A DNA stretch of 64,000 nucleotides from Diprion similis (Eukaryota; Arthropoda; Insecta; Hymenoptera; Diprionidae): contig NC_060107.1 in NCBI RefSeq assembly GCF_021155765.1, positions 6,620,501-6,684,500 on the forward strand, in the 5' to 3' direction. The notes below the pieces were generated by a model, which did no database searches, was not told the DNA's origin, and worked only from the letters and a program-made list of their open reading frames with translations. Positions within the stretch are counted from its first letter, which is position 1; each line of letters begins with the position of its first letter. The translations under genes and the position numbers were made by a program. Of the stretch, positions 50,801 to 62,800 are shown piece by piece.

Positions 50801-53800
50801 CACGCTTCTCAGCTTCAGAGAGAGAGTTTTTAGTTTGGGCAGTTTGTGCCTTATCTAATAAACTTTTGGTTTCTTTTAATTGTTCATCAGAGCGTCGTAG
50901 TTTGTCCTTTAGCCTTTCATTTTCGGCTTGCGATTCTTCATACAGTTTCTTATAATCAAGTTCACCATTTTCAGAAGTTGGAGTTCTGGTTCGGGTGGGT
51001 GGTGGATTTTGCGTGTCAGATGAAACTGAGGATACTGAGCCAAGTCTGCTAGAGCGACCAGAGCGTTCGTTTCCGCTCTGTAAAAAATATTAATTAATGA
51101 GTCAGAAGTGTAAAACAGGTATGTTATTTTAATTAATACAACCACTTAAATTGTAGATACACCCTAGAAAAGGGATGTTACTAAAATTGGTAGTTTTTAA
51201 AGAAGTTTTGTGATTACGTCATTCTATTAAAACGTTTCATAAATATTCCATGGTATGATCAGATAAAAATTAGTGCCAACAAATAGATGAGGCTAGTACC
51301 CTCCAAAACCTTCTTTGCTATTCATGCTCTCTGGGATAAATTCAAAATTTTTCTTACTGTGAGTTTTACCTGAATTTACTTTGAGGAGCTATAAAACAGT
51401 TGTGCAATGAAAGAAGTTTTTGGAAAGGAACCGTTTCTGCTATCAGAGTATACTCATCAAACAAGTGCTCTGCTCTTTATTGTAATGTACATGATTTGTT
51501 TTCATTACTAAATTCTTACAATGTAACCTTCGGAAGCAGCCAAGCTCTGTAGGCTAGAACTTCTTGACCCGAAATTTGAATTCGAGTTTGGTCTAGATTT
51601 TCCTTGGTTGAAACTTCCAGCTCTATGAATGGACCATCGAGCTTGGGGGTAGTTATAAGTCGAAATAGGTGTAGCAAGATTCAACGAGTTAACTGTCGAG
51701 TGAGACGGTACCGTAAGGCCACCGTACCCAGACGATGTTCCGCCATAAGTTGTGTAAGGGTTTGAGTAATTCAGATTGTTCGCCGAGTCCGAATATGAAT
51801 TTTTATAAAATGAATTGTTCGTATTGTTCTTGGTTGTTTTATTCAAAAAAGATGGTGTGCTGTACGATTTTGGCGTATTAATGCCTAACAGTGTAGAGTA
51901 ACTATTGTTCTTTGAACCAAATAATCCTGCCAGACTGGTCTGGTGATTTCCAAAAATTGAATTTCCGTTAGCAGATGCTTGAGCCCTCAAACCTGCTGCT
52001 GTTGTAGGTTTCGATTGCGTTCGTTTTCTATACGAAGACATTTTAATTCTCAACTTAGGTGCAGATAAAAGTTTTCATAGATTCTTCTGTATTTCAACCC
52101 ACGATCTGTATTTTATCCAATGTGCACTTGTAGAAAAAATCATCACCTCCATGAATATATGTATGTTAAATTGTTGTAAAAAAATTTGACTTTCGCCCTC
52201 AGAAAAAAAAAATTTCTCAACTACTGACAAAATAAAGACAATTATTACTGTGACAGCAAACGTTTAACTGGCATCGAGTAGCAAGCAACACTAGTCATCA
52301 GCCGGTTCGTCTCTACATTGCTTTGGCTCTGGTTTCTATTTATGGAACACACGTAGAACGCACACAAAGTAACTGCCAGCCACTGCAAGGCATACATAGA
52401 TGAGTCTATGTGAGTGTTAAAATAGTCATAAACTTTTAAACCTGGTTGTTGGAAATTCAAGATTATAAAAATCATGAAAAATTCTCTACTACATTTTCTT
52501 CCTTCGGTTGAAAAAAGTTTCAAAATGTTTACAATATGGCAACTTCAATAACATATCCATGCAGCTTTTCAACATTAGCATACATTAGTAGTAAATGTCA
52601 AAGGAGCATGATGCTTGAAATGTCACAGGATTATTTTTAGGCGTAGACCATGAAAATTCTAAGAACCACGTTTTCATGGTGCATGTAAACAGATATTAAT
52701 TCAACCTAATAACCCCCACAAATTAATGCATAGTGCTTATTCTAAGCACTTTCCGAATCAGTATCCGTCACTTTCGATTCAATTCAAGAATACAGAAGAT
52801 AAAAATAGTAATAATGGCGGAGGAATTAAAATTAGTATGTAAACTTTTCTCACAATATTTGAGAGTTTATTATAGGCACATAGAGTTCCGCAATACTATG
52901 GCTATTTATAGAATTATCTTTCGATATCCACTTTTTCAAATCTTGTGGCCGAGACCTAGATTATGAGAGGATATAGAGGAGATAGAAGATTGTAGTGAAA
53001 AGTTAATTTTTTAAAATTTGTTTGTAGTTTAATACATATTTTGACATTGAAAGTAACTTTGCTACTGACGAAATGATTTTTTTTATCTAGCATGTTTTTT
53101 CCACTTTTTTGAATATGTTTATCCAACATTTTATCAATCTAATATTGTTTCAGAAATGAGAAATGTGTGATTTCACCAAATTCTGTTATTTGCTAAAATG
53201 ATTGATGAATATAAAAGGCAAATTTGCACCGAAAGAAGTTGAACATTAATAACATCCATGCAAGAAATATTCGAAAATTTATCGCGCATTCAAATTAAAG
53301 ACTTTAGAAATTACGATAAACAACTTCGAAAAATTATTCACCATTCAAATGTCTACACTTACATAACAGTACTAGTAATATTTTCGCCATATTCCAAAGC
53401 ATCTTCAAGATAGTAAAATAGTGAATATATTTCATTTATTTTATGGCAATAGAACTGTAACAACTTTAAGAAATAACATTCAGGAAGTCATAGCAAATGG
53501 AACAAATGATCAGACATGCCCTTACTACGATGTTTCAGTTAAATGTGTAGTTCTCACGTTATTTTTACCCAAGCATGCAAGAATCAGGTTAATCTTCCAA
53601 GAGGTTGGCCCAAAAATACCACAAATCTGTAACGGAGTGTGAATCTGCCGAGGTTTTTGTGGCATCACCTAGCCTTTTCAGCACACATACTAATGTACTT
53701 TCGTCAGTGAAACTGTATATGGGGCATACCCTGCCAAATCCAAACACATCTGACCCTGACCCTCTCAAATTTGGTTTTCAATTTTTTCTACAACTGTACT

Positions 53801-56800
53801 GATTGTCAGATTAAAAGACTCCCCCAAAGTTTTGTGGTCTTTTTCTGCATCATATTTTATTTTTTAATTTATTTTGTCTCAACACACAGAATCCCGTAAT
53901 TTTGTATGGAAATTTTTTTTTTTTTGCTGGCACACATTTGGTCACTTTGGAGAAATTGTAGAAAATTTGAAAACAATTTTATTCTCCTTATGCAGTTTCT
54001 AAAATCCTTCGGTGCCCACATTTTTAAACTAGACTATTTTGAATCTAACGGCATGAAAAAAGCCAGTTTTTAATTGGTGCACAGCTTTTCAAGGTTCTGT
54101 TTTAGATACTAAAGTGCTTACCAATAAGCAAGTACAAAGAGTGAGCCTACACTAAATTCTCTATTCAGAAGAAAATATCGTTCCAAGTGACGATACCAAA
54201 AAAGCGTACGGACGAAGACGGAAAAAATTGGAGATGCCTGCCTTTTATCTGAGTAAAAAAAATAGTAGAACTTGCGTACTAAATCCCAGAGGGTCAGGGT
54301 CAAACGTTTGCGGAGTTGGCATGGAATAAGCCACACATACTTATATATATTTCAGAAGCAATACCACATATGCAAACGTTTAAACTGAGCTAAGCACCAG
54401 TTCTTTGTATTTAACATTAACACTTAGGTGTAGTTTCACTATTAAAAGCTCTGACAAATATGGCTCGATCCAATAAGACTGATCTGTTTTCTAACGGTAT
54501 TTATAACAATATGTTTTTTGTTCATGCTTTCAGCTACTCAATTTTATTAGACATGGAACAATCGGACTCCGTAATGGACATAACATTACTGCCGAAGATA
54601 AATCTATTTGTTTCGGCTCAATTGAACAAACATTTCTTTCTGGAATTCTGGAAAGTTGATGCCTCTTTATAAAAAAACAAAATCTTGCCAAGAGTTGGTT
54701 CCTTTCGACAGAGTAGTCGAATTCTTGGTAGATTTTATAGATAGTTCTCGCAAATTCGTTTGAAGAATCAATTCAGATAACTTGACGTAATGCCTAATTT
54801 TTCGAAGATACTTTTGAATCATACTGCAGTCGAAAGAGAACGGTTTGAAAAAAAACCGTTTGATTAAAAATTAAAAATATATGTGGATTGATTCAAGTGA
54901 ATTAATGTCATTTTTGTTAGAACTTTGGCGGTTTTAACCAGAAGTTATATGTCTCGCATACCATGATTTTGGGATTCACTTAAAAATCAATCTTTTTTAT
55001 ATTCGATTTTTTGTTTTCTGCATGTCCAATAGTTTTTAAGTTGAACCAATTTTGAGAGGCTCACAGTTTTGGTCAGGTCAATTTTATACGACTTTTTGTA
55101 TGATCAATAACACGATGAATTTTGCATTATTAGAAACATACTTTCATAGAAAAGATTTAGTTTCCGACTACCATTGGACAGTTATCGACACAATTGATGT
55201 CCAAGGGGCAAGGAATCTGCGAGGCATGAAAATTTACGTGACGGACATAAGGCGATTCGTGATTACAATGAATTTCCGTATTTCGTTACGGAGGAACATA
55301 TTCGCAGTTGAGAATACGTATGACTACACAGCTTACCTCATTGTGGTTGACCTTGGAATCTTCGTAATCGCCACTGGCTGACGTGTCCTGTCGATCCGGA
55401 TCAATTTCCTGAAAAATAAAAAAAATGGGAAGGAATAAAAATTACGTTAGGAAACGTTTACGATTGTTATTTTACTAATAACTGTTAAATGTAGGGAAAT
55501 AATCTTATAATAATATCGTTGCTATTCCTAATCTGTATAGTCACGCGGATCATTATAAATAGTATGTTTACTCTGACGTCAAATGCGAGCAGCAGTGATT
55601 TACGAACAGCTAACAGAAATCTGCCAGATCACTCTGGACTTGTCCCAAAATAAATATTTACCTAAGGATAGTTGCATTGCCGTTAAAAATATAAAAACCT
55701 TGAGTTATTCGACATCATTAACTGAGAAAATTAAGAACCCCCGCATGACGTAACTGCAATTGCATTGTCAAGTTTGCTAACTAGGATGAACGTGAAAAAA
55801 ATTATTAATTCATTTAGAAATTTAATAGATTGTAGACGGAGAAATATTTTGTTACTTGAAATACTCGTTGTTTAGTATACTGTATTGTTCCAAATATAAG
55901 CATACTCAAGAAAAATGAATACTTACATCCATGTCCACATGGACAACTCCAGTAGATCTTCTCTTAGGCCGCCGTCTCCTTTGTATTACGGCTTGTGTTG
56001 CTTGCGCGTTTCTGCTATCATTTTCCTTATCTTGTTCTGTGAAAATAAAATTCAAAAGTACAATCAGAGTATTTTTCGACGTCAAGTATTTCGTTCAAAG
56101 ACTCAACAAGTTTGTCATGTATCAATAAGGGAAAAATTTATATTTGCAATAAAATGATGAAACAATGTAACTCAGAACATATTATGCTGCTGAATAAACA
56201 TGAAATGCAATGATGCCGAATATTCTTACATAAGTTTGACAAACTTCTTTGCATCCAAAGATATATAAATTTTGTCATGAACATATAGTGGCAAAGCTCA
56301 TTGTTTGTAAAAATAATTGATCACTTTGTTTTTAAAATTTTGAACAATCATCCCGGGCACTTTTCAACGTACCTTTATCTTCCGGAGGCTTAAGAGGTCT
56401 TCTTAAGGGTAAAGTGATTGTTGTATCGGTAGTACTGGCTGCTATGGTTTCCACCGGCGCGGAGCTTGGTCTAGGGACACCAGCTCCACCAGATGGCCTT
56501 CTGATATATGCAGTCGTAGTATCAGTTGATGTTCTATTATTTGCATCTTCCAGCTGGAACTGAGGAATTAAATTCAAATATAAGCGAATTAAAAATTGGC
56601 AGCGACTTCAATTACTAAGGTATTGCACGCCGCTTCGGTATTGTGATTAATATAGTAGTTGTTATTGTTACAGGTCAAATAAAATAATTCGATGTTTTGG
56701 AGGATAATCTTTAATATACCTAAAATAATCATAAAATATACAAATAAAATCAATTAAAACAATATAAACCATCCAATAAATAAAACATGTGTGTGCATGT

Positions 56801-59800
56801 ATAGAATAGTACAGAATAGATAAAGTATAGAATAGTAACATACTCAAATAAGAAAATAAAAATCATCACATTTTATTTAGTGCACTTAGGGTGAATACTC
56901 ATAATTGGTTTCGTGAGCACATAAACGAAAAAAAAAAAAAAAAAAAAACAAAGATCACAGTTGATCACTTTCAAAAAATAGAAGTCAAATTAAAATTGAT
57001 TCAGATACAGAAAAAATTCATGAGTTATTATCAATGAATGTTAATTTGAGCAGTTAATGCTAAATAATACATTCCAGAGCTGATGTTAACGGAAGTTCTA
57101 TATGAAATTATAGGAGAAACAAACGAAGATGATAACAGCTTATGTGATACGGTTGTAATTAAGGGATTTCAAAACGTAAGTTATACAAAGATTCAAAATC
57201 ATAGTGTAATAATACATTTAAAAAATTGCGAAAACTCAAATAGAAGGTATGAATTATAATTACAATACAGTTAATCCAAATTTTTTTTTAATAACATAGG
57301 AATTTTACTACGTTTATCTAGGATGTAATAATTAATAATAGCGATTGGGTGGTTGCATGTTCCAACATCAAGCTAACTTACATAAATTATTTGTTAAAAC
57401 AATGAGATCATGCATCTTCAAACATTTTAGGCTTTTTTGCAAGCATCTTGTACAGGTACAAAAGTTTACCAAGACATAATTTACATCACATGCTTATTAT
57501 ATCACATATTGTCTAGTACACCTTTACGACTGGACTGGACGCTTGTCAAAAAATACGTTTTCTAAAGTGCATAGTTAAGAAATAGAGGGTAAGTCTTACG
57601 CTCGATGCATGCCTGGACCGAATTAAAATATAAAACTACTTTTTTGTGAATATGTTCAACGTGCAAAAGTGCATTTGGGTTTACCACGAAATTTATCTAT
57701 GCTTTCACAAATTGATAAATAATTATACATATAACAATTAAAAAAATACATAAGATGATAATGTCACAAAAGTAAAACGTAGACATTTTAAAAGTTAAAA
57801 AAGGTCTGTTTAAAGCGTCATTCTAGTAATGTTCTTATGCAGTCTACTCAATCTAACATCGCACTATTATTCGTAACTACGAAACCTAGATTTTGATACC
57901 CTGTCATGCTGGAATACTAAAGAATGACACTAGAATGACACTAGAATGACACCCATTGAGAAACGCATTTCAGCTTTCTTGACTTTACTGCTACTCTTAA
58001 TAATTCTTATTAACAATTGAAACGTATAAAACATTGTTTCCATAAAAGAAAAAAAAATCCGTCTTTTTTCCTCATGGAAAACCCAATTAATGATGCATGC
58101 ATACCTTGAATATGTTGTTGATCAATAAATAATCATCTTTTTAACCTGACTGAATGGAAGGTTTAATACGAAATTATAATCATCAAATTTCTTGCACATG
58201 CAAACTGAACATCAAACTTATCAAGAAAAGCAGGAATGATTTTATAGACTACATATTTGCTGTCTTTTTTTTACCACGTTATTACGATGTAAAAAATACT
58301 TGGTGTGAAAATAAGTATTAGCTGAAAATAGTATTAGTATTAACCCACAGCTGGACACTCATAAGTTATCCTGCTCATGTGAAATTCCATGCTTCTTCCC
58401 AATTTATTGAGCGAGCCATAGTTTCTTGACGGCAAAATTAAAAAAAAAAATACTAATTTTTACGAAGAGGTAATTAGTCGCTAAATTCCAACTAATGTGC
58501 TTCAAAATGATCAAGATTATAATTTAACTAAGACTTTAGGGAGGCATTGTCATATTTATTATATTGATGGCGTACAAAAAAATTAGTAGGTGTTCCCAAA
58601 AGTTGAATTTTGTATGCCGAATATTGGGAAAAAAAAATTTCATATTATTTTAGCACACTAGTACGAATGTTGACAAGGATCGTAGTCATGAGATTGCACG
58701 AAAAAATGAAAAAATATGCTATAATAAAAAAATCACATGAGCAGACGTTCTATTAGTGCTTGACTGTGATGAGGTTTTTAATTTGAAACATCAGCATTTT
58801 TTATTATTGCCTTATTTCAATGTATCCTCCAAATATATCAGAAAATTATTTATTGCCGAACAGACTAACCGCCAACGAGTGCACAATCCAAATGACAACC
58901 CGATATTTTTTTATGCAGTTTTTTAAAGCTGAGCCTTTGCCATTTGTTCCTTCATATTTTCAGCTGAATTCTTGACAGTTTGATGATCAAAGTGAAAGTT
59001 ATCCGACTTGTACGAAAAACGACCTTTGATATTATTCTTGGGTTTGAAGGATTTGCTAGTGCAAAAACATATTAAGAAGAAAATCATAAGGAAAAAAAAA
59101 ATTGCATAGAGTGAAAATGATCTTCGGCTATGTGAAATTATATCGTATACTTGTCAGGCTACCAATTAACTCATAATAGTTTGGAAAATTAGCATGCAGT
59201 TTTCTCATAAAATAAAATACCACGTAATAAATTGAACGTTAAATTGGCAGTTATTAGTTTAAAAATTGGCTAGTTTGGTATAAAAAAATTTACGTTTAAT
59301 TTAGTATAATTTCCACATAATAGATGAAAAGTACAAATTTATGTTAAAAAAAAAGAGATGTTTCTACGTTTATCAGGCACATACTCCAAATATTTACTGT
59401 AAACCCTTGCAAAGACTTGACGAACCTTGAATATTAGAATTTAATCGATAGAATCTCAACGCTTGTTTATATGACCATTCAGTATTAAATGTTATATACA
59501 ACTCGAGTATCATGCAATCCTATCAATCTCAGTTTTGATCCAAATTTGTTTACATCATTGTCCCAACCCTAAAACTACCTGGAGTTATTTGGAAATTGTT
59601 CATTCAAAATGTTATTTATCCCTTATTAAATTTTTTGTAACTTTACACCAGTTCCGAATTTTCTCGAACCAAATCTAATGAAACTACTTGATGGCTGGTA
59701 TGCGTCAATCAAAGTAAATGCTGGTACTTTAAAAAAGTAAGTCAATTTTTTGGTAGACAGTTTTTTCTTGATAGCATAACATCTAGACTTACAACAGATC

Positions 59801-62800
59801 AGCACATTTCACATGTATTGCCGCGCAAAGATTTTTCACTATTCGGAAACTGGCAAATTGCATTACGACAAAGTGAATGATTAAGAACAGCTCTTTGAAG
59901 ATAATATTTTGAAAAAAATGTAATGATTTGCTTAAAAATGTATTGACTGTAGGTATAGTTAATTTACTTTGCCAGTTAAAAATATTTTGTCCACCCAAAT
60001 ACAATAGTCACCTGGGTAAAATGTACAAGCGTCTTGCGAAGTAATCAAATCATCATCAAAGTGTATATAAAATTTTAGTATCCCACGAAAACCATAAAAT
60101 GCTCAAAATCATTATTTTGGTAAATTCAATAAATTTTTTCTTCGTATGCGAGTATTTTAAATCCTAAATACTGTGTAGTTGATGGCATTTACTTCAAGCA
60201 TAAGCATGTACTTTGTTTTATGCATACCACAAATTTTTTTTTTCTTTTTTTTTTTGTTGTCTTTTACTAAATCGTGGAACCAGCCAAAAACTGTTAACGT
60301 CAAATTTTTCACATTGGAAAGATATTTTTGGGATTTCTCACTGCCATTAATGTAAACTACCGTTGATCGAGAAATGTAGTCATAATATCCAATTACGATA
60401 ATACGATTAACGTTACAATAAACATTACGATAAGCATTACGTAATTTTCAACCTAACTACAATCTAGATATATAAATTCAAAGTAGAATATGCATACAAT
60501 GCACAATGAAAAAGAAAAAAATGTTTCAAAATATGTAACAGTAATACTCAATTGTAATTCCAGCCGAGAATATGAAATACCCATGAACACAAATTGCTCC
60601 GGTGGTGGCATTGTACGACCGATTCTACTTGGACAATATCTGAGTCACACACCTTGCTTCCATTATCTACCCTGAGCCTCCAAGAGGGCCGTCTCTCAGG
60701 CAAATTGGTTTCCTCGAATGGCTTGTTTGCAGACACTGTGGTAGGAGTAGCTGTTGTTATCGTAGCTGTGATTGAGGTTGAGTTGCTCACAGAAGCTGCA
60801 GGCTGAGTATTTTCCCCAAAAAAATATGTGAATTATGATTGATAATTTTATTTAGTCGGTTGCGATCAGATTTATATTAAATACCGCTGGACCAGAATAG
60901 CGAAGCAATTGTAATCTCAAGTGATTGTCTCCAAATATAAATTGTAATGAATTTGATGATATGCAGAGAAAAACTTGTTTTCACAGAGACAGACAAAAGG
61001 TTATTAGTTATTTATTTATTAAAAATATTCAGTTTATAACTATTACAATTGAGGTTACATAAACATAAGCTACCGTGAATTGATATGTAGAATTGACATC
61101 TGGTGCTAGTTATTTCATATTTATAGCAATATTCTCTTCTCCTGGCGGATTTAGATTTTCCAATTTTTTGAACACAGAATAATTTTAAAATTAACTGGAT
61201 ATTTTAAGATTTGTTGCATGTGGATTGAATCAAAATTAACAGTGATTTGTCAAAGTTAGATGAGATAAAATAAGAATTTTGTACAGAGTTATAGAACACT
61301 GAATATATTTGTGAACCAATAACAAGATTATTAGTAGCGGTTAAAGGAAACTGCAAAATATGGCTATGTACAAACATGACTATAGCGTCTAACAAGGAGT
61401 GAAACACCTCAGCTGAAATCTACTACCTTTCAATAGTTACCTCATCAATTATTATCAAAAGACCAAATTGTATTATAATAAGAATAACATGAAATTATGG
61501 GTTCATGAACTGTATATGTATATACAAATGGTTAAAATGTGGTATGTATGAATATAATGTTCCCGCTGAAAATTTCTCAACGCTTCATTTTTAAAAAGCT
61601 GAAGAATTTCATTTCAAAGTTCCAATAAGCACCAAAGATGAAGGTTTTGCCTGTAACACTATTTTAGAAGAATAATATTTCCAAGCATGTGGATCATGGC
61701 AAGTCTGGGAATATACGATTTTAGTTTATTAATAGGTTCGAGTTCAGAGAAAAAATGAACATAGAGAAGTTTTTACAAATTACTTGTCTAGAAAATAGCC
61801 AAAAATACATTCGCTAATGTATAGAATTATTTCGTGCGAAGTTGACGTTTTTGAGTTTGCAGCAATATGCCAGATACGTTTCTCGACCTAGCATGGCACT
61901 AGTCTGCTACTTTCAAGACTTAGTTTCAGGGATTATTTTCTCAAAAAGAAGTCGATATATTTTGAATATTTTAAGGGTATACAGATCACAGTATTTTGTG
62001 ATGTGATAATTTCATATGATGTAACGCTAATATCCAATTATAGGTAATTTTAGATGTTATTAGAAACAGTAGATGAAACGCGTTGATGACTTTTAATCAA
62101 TTACATCGATACATACGAGGGAAGCATATAATTTCAATGTCACCGATTTCACTGAAACTTGGCAGTTATTTAGTACTTGAATGAAAGGAACAGATGGACA
62201 GTGGCATACGCGCGCCTCTCGACTGTTGCAAGGAAATCGCAGTTCGAAATTCAACCCAATCCTCTATCCAATAAACAATAGTTGGATGTTACAATAATAA
62301 AATAATAAAATTTGCCTGCCAATCAGAGTACCGAATATAGCGCTCGACTGCAGGGTGAATTTTAACTGGATGATAGAACAACCAGTCCTTACTTTGCTAA
62401 ATGGAAGAACGGTTATTGTTACACTGGGTGAAAATGATTTATATCATACCTTTCAATCACAATTCTTATAAAGTCGGTAATTCTGAAGTTACAGAATAAT
62501 GATTTCTTTTTGTTCCAATACGTCGACTTTACGAATTTCAACATCATAGGAACCGAATGAACTTGCAAGCCTAATTTTTCTTGAACAATATTAAGGCGCA
62601 TGTTTTCCAATCACCACTTGGATTTTCTATCCAGTCACTAACTATGTTTCTGCCAAATTTCAGTTTATTTGGTGATAAGGATATATAATTTAATTATCAA
62701 AGAAAAATAAAGGAATGATCTACAAGGTCAATTGGCTATCGAATAAAAACTACAGACATATCAAGGTTTTTCTATATTTACTATTTTTATATACCCTTCA

